The translations under genes and the position numbers were made by a program. This document shows positions 11,164 through 22,648 of a stretch of 64,000 nt of DNA, in pieces (the first letter of the stretch is position 1; every line of letters begins with the position of its first letter). Under the pieces are notes generated by a model that saw nothing but the letters and a program-made list of their open reading frames with translations, did not search any database and was not told the origin of the DNA. This stretch comes from Homarus americanus (Eukaryota; Arthropoda; Malacostraca; Decapoda; Nephropidae), in the NCBI RefSeq assembly GCF_018991925.1, contig NW_024753943.1:568501-632500 (forward strand). Reading direction: 5' to 3'.

Positions 11164-11610
11164 TTACAGCGTCTTACTCTTGCCCATTCTCACTCCTTAA
11201 TCCCTCACCCTTCCATTCCTCCCTCTTCCTTCACCTCATCCTTCTCCATTGCCTTATCCCTCCTACACTCTCTCTGTTACCCTCTCAACCTTACTTCTCT
11301 TTCGTTACATCACTGAGGATACCTATCTCCCCCCTCCCCCCGCCACAAGAGAAGGGCCGTCACCAGGTAATTAACATCCAAGGTTCGTCACTCACTCAGG
11401 CCCGTAATTGGTGTCTACAGGTCCTGGTGTTGCCACAACTAATGGATTATAAACAAGAGGTATTTACCCCTTATAGCATTATAACCCGCTGCTAATTGTG
11501 CCTTAATTAGGGGTGTTATGGCCATGACATGAGACGGCTGAGACGGACGTGACCCGCGAGACACAACACCCTGCTGGAGGCCCTGGAGGAGGGACAGGTC
11601 CTCCTGGGGA

Positions 11611-11611
<1 letters not shown>
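11164..11611. other. unique spacer
   Basis: Pyrimidine-rich to 11340, then mixed. CACCAG|GTAATT at about 11366 looks like a donor but has only a tiny exon-sized stretch before it. No gene called. Confidence 0.5.

Positions 11612-11680
<69 letters not shown>
11612..11680 (+). repeat. (CA)n microsatellite
   Basis: A pure CA run of nearly 70 bases. Confidence 0.98.
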
Positions 11681-11683
<3 letters not shown>

Positions 11684-11715
11684 ATAAGTTCACGGAAAAT
11701 AGTAAAGACTAGGTG

Positions 11716-12067
11716 GAGTGTGAACAGTGTCAAGTGTGAACAGTGTCAAGTGTTAACAGTGTCACGTGTGAACAGTGTCAAGTGTGAACAGTGTCAAGTG
11801 TGAACAGTGTCAGGTGTGAACAGTGTCTGGTGTGAACAGTGTCAAGTGTGAACAGTGTCAAGTGTGAACAGTGTCAAGTGTTAACAGTGTCAAGTGTGAA
11901 CAGTGTCAAGTTAACAGTGTCAAGTGTGAACAGTGTCTGGTGTGAACAGTGTCAAGTATGAACAGTGTCAAGTGTGAACAGTGTCAAGTGTGAACAGTGT
12001 CAAGTGTGAACAGTGTCAAGTGTGAACAGTGTCAAGTGTGAACAGTGTCAAGTGTGAACAGTGTGAA
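11716..12067 (+). repeat. 16-bp minisatellite, about 22 copies
   Basis: The unit is GTGTGAACAGTGTCAA, with rare variants (TTAACAG, CTGGTGTG). It ends abruptly at AACAAATGCC. Confidence 0.95.
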
Positions 12068-12243
12068 CAAATGCCTGCTAAAACACATAATCATTTCGTC
12101 TCTACAGGTCACAATGGTCGCCTGTCCATCATTTCCTTCTGGTCATAAGTGAAGGATGAATATTGTAAGAGGCAGGTGGAGGAGGTGTACAGGTTGTGTC
12201 CCAGCCTCGGAATATTCTACCGCGGAACCGACGTGTACAATAT

Positions 12244-12478
12244 CCTTTTTGGTTAGGTTAGGTTGGGAATGGTTTCGTCAAATTAGGTTATGTTAGGTAC
12301 TGTTTGGTCAGGTTAGATTAGGTTAGGTTTGGTCAGGTTTAGTCAGTTTAGGTTAGGTTAGGTTAGGTTGGGAATGGTTTCGTCAAATTAGGTTATGTTA
12401 GGTACTGTTTGGTCAGGTTAGATTAGGTTAGGTTTGGTCAGGTTTAGTCAGTTTAGGTTAGGTTAAATTATGTCAGGT
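12244..12478 (+). repeat. TTAGG-derived array with 105-bp duplication
   Basis: Diverged GGTTA pentamers including GGTTGGGAATGGTTTCGTCA. The whole 105-base block (21 pentamers) repeats, starting at 12261 and 12366. Confidence 0.9.
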
Positions 12479-12516
12479 ATAGTTGGGATTTTCTATCTAC
12501 AATGTTGAGGCACAAG

Positions 12517-12815
12517 TATCAGGAGGGCCGGGTGGCAGACAAGTGGGCCGAGTGGCAGACAAGTGGGCCGGGAGAAACAGACAGGTAGGCCAAGACAGAC
12601 AGGTGGGCCAAGAGACAAACAGGTGGACCGGGTGGCAGCCAGGTCGGTCGGGAGACAGATAGGTGGACCAAGTGACAGACAGGTAGGCCGGGTGGCAAAC
12701 AAGTGGGCCAGGAGAAACAGACAGGTGGGCCGGGTGGCAGACAGGTGGGCCGGGTGGCAGACAGGTGGGCCGGGTGGCAGACAGGTGGACCGGGTGGCAG
12801 ACAGGTGGACACCGC
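12517..12815 (+). repeat. 20-bp minisatellite
   Basis: The unit GGTGGCAGACAGGTGGGCCG occurs in about 14 copies, most homogeneous at the right end. Both strands carry open frames that are repeats only. Confidence 0.9.
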
Positions 12816-13309
12816 TGCAAGCTATGTATGAGAGATGGTCCCTGGGCGGCCTATACCCACTTCACTATGCCGGATTATTCTGGGCCATTTCTGTTCTGAC
12901 CTTATACGTCTGACCCCTCACACACTCCAACCAATGTTACCCTCGAGTGTTGAGTGTGAGGGTCGACCATACCTCCACCTCCTCCCTGACAAGTGACTCC
13001 TCCTATCTTCCTCTTCCTCCCTGACAGCAGTGACTTTTCCTCCTCCATAACAACAGTGACTGAGGTTTCTTCTTTTTCTTTCTATCTATTTATCTATTTA
13101 TTTCTTCATTTTTCCTCCTCCAGTCTACCTGTTTATCTTCTTTTAATATCAGTCTAAGTTTTATTTGTGTTGTGTGAACTGTGAAGGCATGAAGAGATCA
13201 GATACGGTACGACACTTTTTACAACCACTCCCTCCTGTACATTAGTCATACGCCTGGTAGTGACATTTGATTTTAATAATTTACCTCGCAACAAGTCTCC
13301 CTTATTCCA
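12816..13309. other. unique spacer
   Basis: The plus frame at 12821-12913 encodes a hydrophobic peptide (GLYPLHYAGLFWAISVLTL) running out of the minisatellite, probably by chance. The rest is CTCC-rich then AT-rich. Confidence 0.5.
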
Positions 13310-13812
13310 CCAAATAATCCACACCATCACTTAAAATAATCCACACCATTACCTAAAATAATCCATACCATTACTTAAAATAATCCATACCATTACTTAA
13401 AATAATCCACACATTTACTTTAAATAATCCACACCATTACTTAAAATAATCCACTCCACTTAAAATAATCCATACCATTACTTAAAATAATCCACACCAT
13501 TACTTAAAATAATCCATACCATTACTTAAAATAATCCACACCATCACTTAAAATAATCCACACCATTACCTAAAATAATCCATACCATTACTTAAAATAA
13601 TCCATACCATTACTTAAAATAATCCACACATTTACTTTAAATAATCCACACCATTACTTAAAATAATCCACTCCACTTAAAATAATCCATACCATTACTT
13701 AAAATAATCCACACCATTACTTAAAATAATCCATACCATTACTTAAAATAATCCATACCACCACTTAAAATAATCCACATCATCATCACTTTAATAATCC
13801 ACACAGTCATAC
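13310..13812 (+). repeat. 22-bp AT-rich array with 217-bp higher-order repeat
   Basis: Monomer ACCATTACTTAAAATAATCC plus two bases. The same ordered series of variants (CATCACT, TTACCTA, ATTTACTTT, CTCCACTT) starts at 13319 and again at 13536, giving a 217-base higher-order period. Confidence 0.92.
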
Positions 13813-14035
13813 ACCTTGTTAAACAGCCTCAATATGTGATAATTTACCCATCTACCGAAATGTGAATAATTTTTCAATCCAGTGCTGATTCGTAGATAAC
13901 TCGTCACAAACTACAGCGTAATTCCAACTTTTTTTTTACGTCACAAATCACATCGTAAAGTCAATATTATTTTTTTTTATAGATAATTTTATAAGTTACT
14001 TTTTTTTTCGTCAAGGATCTACTATGCATATCTAA

Positions 14036-14760
14036 AGGGGTTAAATCATTCTACTCAAGGGGTTAAATCACCATACTCAAGGGGTTAAATCACCATACTC
14101 ATGGGGTTAAATCACCATATTCAAGGGGTTAAATCACCATACTCAAGGATTTCAATCACCATACTCAATGATTTAAATCACCATACTCAATTGTTTAAAT
14201 CACCATACTCAAGGGTTTAAATCACCATACTCAATTGTTTAAATCACCATACTCAATGGTTTAAATCACCATACTCAATGATTTAAATCACCATACTCAA
14301 GGGTTTAAATCACCATACTCAATTGTTTAAATCACCAAACTCAATGGTTTAAATCGCCATACTCAATGATTTAAATCACCATACTCAAGGATTTAAATCA
14401 CCATATTCAATGATTTAAATCACCATACTCAATTATTTAAATCACCACACTCAAGGATTTAAATCACCACACTCAAGGATTTAAATCACCATACTCAAGG
14501 ATTTAAATCACCATACTCAAGGGCTTAAATCACCATACTCAATTGTTTAAATCACCAAACTCAATGGTTTAAATTCATGATATCTAATGATTTAAATCAC
14601 CATACTCATGATTTAAATTACCATCCAATTATTTAAATCATACCAATTATTTAAATCACTGATACCATGATTTAAATCACCACACTACGATTTCTAATCA
14701 ATACATTCAATGACGAATCACCATACTCAAGGATTTAAATCAATTATACTTCAAGAAGAC
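14036..14760 (-). repeat. 22-bp TTAA-starting repeat family, locus 1
   Basis: About 32 monomers, on the minus strand TTGAGTATGGTGATTTAAAC and variants. The left end is homogeneous (CAAGGGGTTAAATCACCATA on the plus strand) and the right end, past 14570, decays. Related arrays lie at 31024 and 40655. Confidence 0.9.
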
Positions 14761-15333
14761 AAAAAAATAAAAAATTTCCCCAAACTGAAAAACCTCCAAT
14801 TTATTCCAATCAAAATACTCTCATATATTTATCGTATAACTATGAAACAAAATTAATTAATATAAAAAACAATATAAAAAAATAGCATTAATAAATAAAC
14901 GTCACCACAGCACTATACCAACTCTCTCTGGAATATTAACTATGTACCAACACTGAAAACATCCCATCGCTTCATTTATTTCAAATTTATCATAGCGAGG
15001 AGTATCACGCCTGGGTTACTTTGACTGGTAATCATAAGCTATTAACAGTGAGGAATATTTAACGTGTTTTTGTTCGTATTTCTTTATTGTATTAATGGGA
15101 AATATTATAGACAAGATTAGTTAAGAATTTATTATATTAAAGCAAACACCCAAAAGCGGTGGACAAAATGGAGTCAAAATCGCACAGAAACTCTACTACA
15201 AAAATTATCTCATTCTTAGTTAAGGGAAGAAAGATATGAGGGACTATTGTAATAAAAAATAAATAAAATTCCCCCAGAGAAATAAAATTCACACTGAACA
15301 CTAAAACATAATTCCTGACTATTTTTTTTTACT

Positions 15334-15336
<3 letters not shown>
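14761..15336. other. AT-rich spacer
   Basis: Strongly AT-rich unique sequence. No gene seen. Confidence 0.6.

Positions 15337-15376
<40 letters not shown>
15337..15376 (+). repeat. (GT)n microsatellite
   Basis: A pure GT run. Confidence 0.95.
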
Positions 15377-15378
<2 letters not shown>

Positions 15379-15628
15379 ACAACAGGAGTCACAGTGTTCA
15401 TTCCGAAATTCATCGATCACCCCAAGTACAGATAGTTTTTTGAGTGTACATAAAAATCAAGTCATATATATATAGAGTTGTTGAAGTTAATTGTAGTTGG
15501 TTGGATTTAGTTAATTTTAATCCTTGATGATTATTTGAAGTGAAATGACAAGTTAAAACAATATTGTGATGTAAATTTTTCGTCATCAGTGAGTGAATGA
15601 TTAAGTCAAATACGAGGGCAAGAACTGA

Positions 15629-15685
15629 TTAATAATGATAATGATAATAATAGTAATAATAATGATAATGATAATGATGATGATG

Positions 15686-15741
<56 letters not shown>
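15629..15741 (+). repeat. (AAT)n microsatellite
   Basis: ATGATA/ATAATA mix leading into a pure AAT run. AAC-rich triplets continue at 15838-15930. Confidence 0.9.
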
Positions 15742-15742
<1 letters not shown>

Positions 15743-16050
15743 GAACAACATAAGATTCCTCGGTCAGTCAGTATCAACTATTATTGCCATCAACTTACCG
15801 TACAAAAACCTGCTTTCATAAACATACTGCATGCAACAACAAGAACAAGATCAACAACAACAACAACAAAAAACAGAAAAACAACCGAGAGGAAAACAAA
15901 TAATAACAACGACACTAACAACAACAACCCCTAATACCTCACTCATTCATTGAAAACAAAAAAACTCCCCCTCACCCTAAGGTTACCTGTGGTGAGGTCT
16001 ATTGCTTCCTTTAATTACCAGCAAGATTATCAATAAACTTCAAAAGGTTC

Positions 16051-16120
16051 CAGTCCAGTCCAGTCCAGTCCAGTCCCGTCCAGCCCAGCCCAGCCCAGTC
16101 CAGTCCAGTCCAGCCCAGCT
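16051..16120 (+). repeat. (CCAGT/CCAGC)n pentanucleotide array
   Basis: Fourteen or so in-register pentamers, switching between T and C in the last base. Confidence 0.9.
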
Positions 16121-16192
16121 CTCCTCAAGTGGCCTTTATGAACAAGATGTGGTGCTTAAGAGTCAACACCTCCACCATCATCCATCAAGAGG

Positions 16193-16375
16193 TTCCAACA
16201 CCCTTATCACCTTCCAACACCCTTCCAACACCTCCCAACACGTTCTAACACCCTCTAACACCTTTTGACACCTTCTAACACTTTCTAACACTTTCCAACA
16301 AGTTCCAACACCTTCCAACACCCTCCAACACCCACGAACACCTCCCAAAAACCCCCAAAACCCTCCAACACCTAG
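16193..16375 (+). repeat. TTCCAACACC minisatellite
   Basis: Ten-to-eleven base units, variable in the first bases. Confidence 0.85.
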
Positions 16376-16463
16376 TGATAAAAAGATAACGCCAAAATAT
16401 CAATATAGTTTCCAATCCCCTTCTCTTCCTCAATCTCTCAGCTAGATGTAATACTCAGTCAAC

Positions 16464-16844
<381 letters not shown>

Positions 16845-17480
16845 TACAAAGGGGGGGAGGAGGGATAGAGTGGATAGAGTAGGGAAGAGGCTGAAAGGAG
16901 GAAGAAGAGCAGGAAGGGAGGAGAGAGGAAGAAGGGACCCAGGAGTAGAGGGAAGATGAAGGAGGAGGAAGAGGGAAGCTGGAAGGTTGTGGAAGAGAAA
17001 AAGGAGGAAGACAGAGGCCTGGAGAAGGAGGAAAAGATAAGGAAAAGAGATGAAGGAGAAAGAAGAATAAATAAGAAGGAAATGGAAAGTGGATAAGAAA
17101 TGAATGAGAAGGAAGTAAACCGGACAAGAAGAAGGAAGAGGAAGGGAAGGAGGAGGATAATGAGAGGGAAAAAGAAAGTCGAAGAAGGAAGAGAAGTAGT
17201 ATGAGGAGGAGCAAGAAATGGAGGCAGAAGATGATATGGAGGAAGTGAAAGAACGAGAAGGAGGATGAGAGAGAAGAAGGAAACCCGAGAAGGAGAAAGA
17301 GGAGGAAAAGGAAGAGGAGTAGGAAGTGAACGAGGAAGAGGAGGAGGAGGAAGAGAAGGAACAGGAGACGAAGGAGGAGGAAGAGAAGAAGGAAGAGGAA
17401 AGGGGGAGGAGAAGAAGGGGGAGAAGGAAGAGGACGAGAAGGAGGAAGGAGGAGAGTAATGGGTGGGGGAGGGGGGGTGA
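16845..17480 (+). repeat. 640-bp polypurine tract
   Basis: GGAGGAAGAGAAGG-type sequence with very few pyrimidines. Minus-strand frames of over 200 codons here are Ser/Leu/Pro artefacts. Triplex (H-DNA) formation is conceivable. Confidence 0.92.
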
Positions 17481-17870
17481 ACCACCTTGTTCAGCCATTA
17501 TAACAACAAGGGAACACCAATTATCCGCCTCACAGGATCAATGGCTACCTGTGAGCGGCTTCAACACATACAAGAGACGTGTGTTAAATGGTTTACGTTG
17601 CCTGTGTGGAGTAGGGGTGGAGTAGGGAGTAGGGGTGGAGGGGGTGTGGAGTAGGGGAGGGGGAAGGGGAGGGGTGTGGGGAAGGCGTGAAGGTGTGGTG
17701 CTGTCGTTATTGTGTGGCAGGGGGGAATGTGTAAGGTGTGGGGGGAGGGGTGGGGGGAGAGGGGGCTGTGGGGAGTGGGCGTGTGGACTGTATAAGGTGT
17801 GGGGGCTGTCGAAGGAAGGAAGATATAGGGAGGAGTGAGTTTGTCTGGAGGGGTGAGGCGTAGGGTGTGA
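17481..17870 (+). repeat. G-rich degenerate repeats
   Basis: After 110 bases of mixed sequence, GGAGTAGGGGTGGAG-type repeats run to about 17780. No gene. Confidence 0.65.
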
Positions 17871-17894
17871 GAGGTGAGGGAAGAGTGGGAAAAG

Positions 17895-18022
17895 GAGGAA
17901 GAAGATAAAGGGAGGGTAGGAAGAAGGGAGAAGCTTAAGGGAGGGTAGGAAGAAGGGAGACGATAAAGGGAGGGTGGGAAGGGAGGGCAGGAAGAAGGGA
18001 GAAGCTAAAGGGAGGATAGAAG
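17895..18022 (+). repeat. about 33-bp purine minisatellite
   Basis: Four copies of AAGGGAGGGTAGGAAGAAGG followed by GAGAAGCT or GAGACGAT. Confidence 0.85.
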
Positions 18023-19110
18023 GAAAGTTTTCATGACATCAAACACCTCATCAAAATATGTTATATTATTTCCCTATCAACAACCAATTAAAACACACGG
18101 AAAAAACAACAGAATATAATCATTAAAAACAGCTAGAACACATAAGCCTGTTGATAGTTCACTGATCCTTCATTCCTGTGATATTAATTGCCTATTTTGA
18201 CAGTTCTAATTGATTTATTTAATCCAATTTACATTTCACATTAACATGATAAAATCTGATTCCCCCCGCGTGATGTTATTCGGCAGGATGTAAAAGTGAG
18301 AAGTGATCATGAGGGGATATTTTAATCTTTAAATTTGTAAACCAGGATACTGTATCGCTTAGTGCTAAACCTGCTGTATCTAAGTGTCTAGAATACAACA
18401 GCTGTATCTAAGTGTCTAGGATAATCTCAAGCACTTACTTACAAAACAATGTATTTAACCATGATATAATCTATCATGAGTCACCTATACAAACTTAGAG
18501 AAACTAAAAAAAAATATTCTTAACTTTATTCTTATTTCTTATTTTTATTCTGGGACGCTGGATGTACCTTGATGGCTAAATTGATTACCTTTTTTACAGA
18601 TGTGTTATCAGTTTTTAGCATCAAACACAACCTTTCTGTCAATCACTACAATTAAATGCGTTATCATCAACTTGTGTCACTTTAATCCAAGTTTTAAAAT
18701 TTTTCATTTTTTTTTAGTTTTTTCTTTAATTCTTTTTTTTATTCAAAGTTAGGAAACAGTCATGATTTTCTGGAGTTTGGAAAAAATCTTAATTTCCAGA
18801 GTGCAGGTCACGACGATGGCAGGAAAATTATAAATTAATTTTTTAGTTTCGTTATAAATTTTTTATTTTATTTATTGCATTCTTCGTACTATGAATTTTC
18901 TCTTTACTTTTATCAGTTATATTCGCCTTTCTTCATTTATTAAAAAAATCTTTATTTCTATTAATTATATTTTCGTTTGTTCATTTACTGCTATTTTCAT
19001 TTCTGTCGGCTGCCTTTTAAAAATCAGGAAAAATTAGGAAAATCTTCAAATTTTTCTCTAAACTGGCCACCATATTTTGGTTGCTACCGTCACCAGCCTG
19101 GCTACCGAAA
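18023..19110. other. AT-rich spacer
   Basis: More than 1 kb of AT-rich sequence without gene or array. CTGTATCTAAGTGTCTAG is duplicated at about 18372 and 18402. Confidence 0.6.
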
Positions 19111-19215
19111 AAGCAGGACGCGTGTAGTGACAGAAAGAGGCGTGTGGTGACAGTAAGAGGCGTGTGGTGACAGTAAGAGGCGTGTGGTGACAGTAAGAGG
19201 CGTGTGGTGACGAAG
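19111..19215 (+). repeat. 20-bp minisatellite, five copies
   Basis: The unit is AGGCGTGTGGTGACAGTAAG. Confidence 0.92.
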
Positions 19216-19665
19216 GAACAACATTAAGAAAATATCGTCATCAAGGGAATACAAAGTGAGAAAACGCCATACCAAGGTTAAATATATCAAGGCTATATTA
19301 CGCCCCGCTAATTATCCCTAACATAAAGAATCTCTGTTAAAATATCACCGTCAAGAGGGAGGGGAAAAAATGTGTCCTGAAAATCGAGGTTGTAAAAAAA
19401 AAAAATGGTGATTACTGAATAAGACTCCGGTTAAAATTATGGAGTCTGGCGTGTCTGTGAGAGAAGAGGAAGAGAAAAGAGAGACGGGTGGGGGGTGATG
19501 GGGGTGATGGGGGAGGACGGGGAGGGGGTGGAGGGGAGAAATAAGATCGCATAGAGAAATCTCCGAGAATGCCAGACAGATGATATATTTGAGTTGGAAT
19601 CTTAAGACAGGCAGACAAAAGAATTCCTCCCCTTTCACCCTTTTCCTCACCCCTCACCCTTTCCC
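19216..19665. other. spacer with G-rich and C-rich patches
   Basis: Includes an A12 run near 19396 and GGTGATGGGGG repeats. The last 50 bases before 19666 are pyrimidine-rich. Confidence 0.5.
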
Positions 19666-19905
19666 ATGTCCTCACCGCCCCCCAACCCGGACTTGTTTAG
19701 CTCCCAATCCCTCGAGGACTTGAATACGACCAAAGTACTTACGGCAGAACCCAGTGACCACGATGACATACACCTACTGACTGACGACAACTTCCAATGG
19801 ACTTTTGCTTCTCCTGCGACGCCTTCTGGAGGAGGTAGTGGCGATAAAGAACCAGACAGCAGCGGAGGCCATAGTAAGGCTTCGACTCTCCATCTGCCTG
19901 ACTGA
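19666..19905 (+). CDS. small acidic ORF or terminal exon, unidentified
   Basis: An ATG at 19666 opens 79 codons of balanced, acidic, disordered-looking protein (DLFSSQSLEDLNTTKVL, then DHDDIHLLTDDNFQWTF, then a Gly/Ser-rich tail) ending at TGA inside a GACT repeat. The start context is poor (C at -3). An alternative is an exon beginning after TTGTTTAG near 19699 and ending at a GTAAGG donor near 19873. Composition differs from the surrounding repeats. I do not recognise the family. Confidence 0.35.
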   Translation: MSSPPPNPDLFSSQSLEDLNTTKVLTAEPSDHDDIHLLTDDNFQWTFASPATPSGGGSGDKEPDSSGGHSKASTLHLPD

Positions 19906-19960
19906 CTGACTGACTGACTCACGACCTACACGAAAACTCCTATGACCCCAAAAGATCATC

Positions 19961-20021
19961 ACCTAACCTAACCTAACCTAACCTAACCTAACCTCACCTC
20001 ACCTAACCTAACCTAACGTGA
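19961..20021 (+). repeat. (CCTAA)n interstitial telomere-type array
   Basis: Eleven or so CCTAA units, two of them CCTCA, in register. Confidence 0.9.
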
Positions 20022-20099
20022 TAAAACAACAGTTAGATATAATAGAGCAATTCACACAGACTTAATAAGCTGTTCTTAGTAAGGGCATAAAATGTGACC

Positions 20100-20475
20100 C
20101 ACTCCCCCTTCCCTTCCTCCCTCCCCCCACCTCCCTCACGTGGCCGGGGTAAACAAAGCACAAATGATGAGAAGTGAGGGGTGGGAGGGGGTGAGAGAGA
20201 GAGAAAGGTGGGAAGGGGAAGGATAGAAGAAAAGGAGGGAAGGGGAAAGAGAGAAGAAAATACGAGTGTTTATGGAGGAGTGAGTGCATAGGGAGGGGGA
20301 GGGGTGTATGGGGGAGGGGTGTGTGTGTGAATGGGGGAGGGTAAGGAAGATAAGAATAGAAGAGAGAAAAGAGAGAGGGAAAGGAAAAAGGAGGAGAGGG
20401 AGGAGGTCATAAATATTCGACCCCCCAAAATCCCAACAAAGCCCCCTCCCCCCCCCTTACAATCACCCCCACCGG
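20100..20475 (+). repeat. mixed C-rich and GA-rich tracts
   Basis: CCCTTCCCTTCC to 20130, then purine-rich GGAAAGAG blocks and a GGGGGAGGGGTGTATG repeat at 20290-20340. Confidence 0.7.
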
Positions 20476-20631
20476 ACCCATTAAGAATCTCACCCTCTGT
20501 AAACAAATGACGTCACCGCCGCCCTCACCTGAGATAATGAGTCTTACCTTTAATTACCTGTTTATAAGAGACAAAAATATAATTAGCGTAAAATTGTCAA
20601 AAGAGTCTTTTTTACATAGCCAATCCTAACT
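20476..20631. other. spacer with splice-like motifs
   Basis: On the minus strand GTCTCTTATAAACAG is followed after 29 bases by CTCAG|GTGAGG. It looks like a microexon but is too short to support. Confidence 0.4.
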
Positions 20632-20768
20632 TCAGCACACGGCCAGTCAGAGCTTCAGTACACAGCCAGTCATAGCTTCAATACACAGCCAGTCATAGCT
20701 TCAACACACAGCCAGTCATAGCTTCAGCACACAGCCAGTCATAGCTTCAGCACACAGTCATTCAGAGT
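20632..20768 (+). repeat. 23-bp minisatellite, six copies
   Basis: The unit contains CACAGCCAGTCATAGCTTCA. Confidence 0.92.
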
Positions 20769-21020
20769 GGATTCTAACAGTTCAAGTTATAGATGATATT
20801 TAACAGTGGACTTGAGAGGTAGACTGTGTAAGTGTGCCATTATGTCATGCTTCTAAAATACATTAATACACATAACACATACAGTATATTGGGTGTATTT
20901 GTATTATTATATTCACAGTAGTAGTTTGTATAGTGGTCATAGTATACATTTATAAGGGAAATGTGTATGATTCTTATACCTTGGATGGATAGTGTGGCTT
21001 GTAATGTGTATATTGTGGTT
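20769..21020. other. AT-rich spacer
   Basis: Nothing recognised. Confidence 0.5.
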
Positions 21021-21395
21021 AGGAGGAGGAGGAGGAGGAGAGAGATGAGGAGGAAGGGGATTTCCTTTCCCTTCTCTTCCTCCTCCATTACACTCTCGTA
21101 CCACCTACTCTTTTTCCCCCTTTCTCCCCTCCTCTTCCGTTCCACTCTTCTCCTTTCCCACTTAACATTTCCTTTCCTCATTCTTTCCCCCTTTCTTCTT
21201 TTTCTCTTTCCTCCCTTTCCTTTCTTTCCTTTCAATCCTTTTCTCTTTCTCTTCCTCCCCACTTTCCTGTTCTTCCTCTTCAATTTCTCCTTACTCGACC
21301 TTTCCTCTTTCCTTCCTTCTCTCCTTCTATTCTCCTTCTTCCTTCTCCTTCTAGCCCCTCCTATTCCCTCACCTCTCCCTTAACTTTCTCTCACT
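21021..21395 (+). repeat. GGA run then long polypyrimidine tract
   Basis: AGGAGGAGG to 21055, then CTTTCCTTCC-type pyrimidine sequence with few purines. Confidence 0.8.
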
Positions 21396-21435
21396 CCTTC
21401 GTCAAACAATTATTTTTTAAAGAGAATAAAATAAA

Positions 21436-21750
21436 ACAGACAGACAGATGGACAGATACAGAAAGCCGACAGACAGAGAGAGACAGATAGTTAACATCCA
21501 TCCCATCAATCCATCAATCCAACCATCCATGCCACTATCCACCCACCACATATCCACCCACCCACCCACCACATATCCATCAATCCATCAAATCCAACCA
21601 TCCATGCCACCTCCACCCACCATCCACACATATCCATCCAGCCACACTTACATCCATCAATCCATCAATCCAACCATCCATGCCACTATCCACCCACCAC
21701 ATATCCACCCACCCACCCACCACATATCCATGCATCTCACTCAAGACTCA
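21436..21750 (+). repeat. CAGA tract and CCATC minisatellite with 150-bp duplication
   Basis: GACAGACA to 21490, then CCATC/CCACC units. A block with CAACCATCCATGCCACTATC recurs about 150 bases later. Confidence 0.85.
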
Positions 21751-21805
21751 CTCTAAAGGTCTGATGTAATCCTTTAAAACTCCCAAGCCATTAAACCCGA
21801 AATCC

Positions 21806-21997
21806 TATCTAATGAGGCTATTGATGAAGTAATCTCTTGTATAATGAGGCTATTAATGAAGTAATCCCTTGAATAATGAGGCCATTGATGATGTAATCCC
21901 CTGAATAATGAGGCTATTGATGAAGTAATCCCGTGTATAATGAGGCTATTGATGAAGTAATCCATTGAATAATGAGGCTATTGATGAAGTAATCCGC
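21806..21997 (+). repeat. 32-bp minisatellite, six copies
   Basis: The unit contains AATGAGGCTATTGATGAAGT followed by AATCCC and a variable end. Confidence 0.92.
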
Positions 21998-22171
21998 GCC
22001 AGATAGTGAGGAAGTTTAGGAATTAATCCCATACCTGGAAAAGCCCCTAAACAGTGAGGAATAATTGAAAAAAATCCCATTGTTGAAAAAATGTGAAAAT
22101 CCTAGTACTTGAATAAAATCTTATTATATCTGTAGATTAATTCCTCTGGATTTACTTGCTTCTACCAAAAG

Positions 22172-22325
22172 TGGTAGAGAGGTCAGGTCTCATAGGCGTG
22201 AGGTCAGGTCCCATTGGCGTGAGGTCAGGTCCCATAGGCGTGAGGTCAGGTCCCATAGGCGTGAGGTCAGGTCCCATAGGCGTGAGGTCAGGTTCCATAG
22301 GCGTGAGGTCAGGTCCCATAGGCAG
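22172..22325 (+). repeat. 21-bp minisatellite, seven copies
   Basis: The unit is GTGAGGTCAGGTCCCATAGG plus C. The frame stays open as a seven-residue VRSGPIG repeat, a by-product of unit length. Confidence 0.92.
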
Positions 22326-22445
22326 GACGGCCCATCAGTGTAAACAAAACTCACTGAAGACCAAGTTAATAACATTGACCGACACTGCACTCGACATTTC
22401 ACTTACTCAACTGTAAAGTCAGGTGTCACCATTCTGCAGCCGAAT

Positions 22446-22518
22446 TGATTAGAGCTGCGGGGTTCAAACCAGTGATCGTTGGTTTAGTAGGTGAGTGTTA
22501 TATCCACTTAAGAGACAA
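22446..22518 (-). mobile_element. tRNA-like SINE relic
   Basis: Read on the minus strand, an A-box-like TCTTAAGTGGATA lies 43 bases ahead of GGTTTGAACCCC, a good B box at tRNA-like spacing. The acceptor and T stems do not pair, so this is not a functional tRNA gene. A tRNA-derived SINE head is the likely explanation. Confidence 0.4.
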
Positions 22519-22648
22519 AAGTAATTCTTAGATTATTCCTTAAGTGGTAAAAGTGATTAATTCCCAAGAGAGCACTTTAATTCCGAGTATGACGAGTGAT
22601 TCTCAAGAGTAACTTAAGTAGTAATACGAGCAAATTCCAAGACATTAC

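Noticed and set aside
10056..11164. Minus-strand open frames of 315 and 287 codons
   Set aside because: Pro/His/Thr-rich translation of the G-rich minisatellite; the opposite strand is equally open, and there are no domains.
20540..20575. 29-base minus-strand microexon between GTCTCTTATAAACAG and CTCAG|GTGAGG
   Set aside because: Splice motifs are good but the exon is too short to test by coding content.
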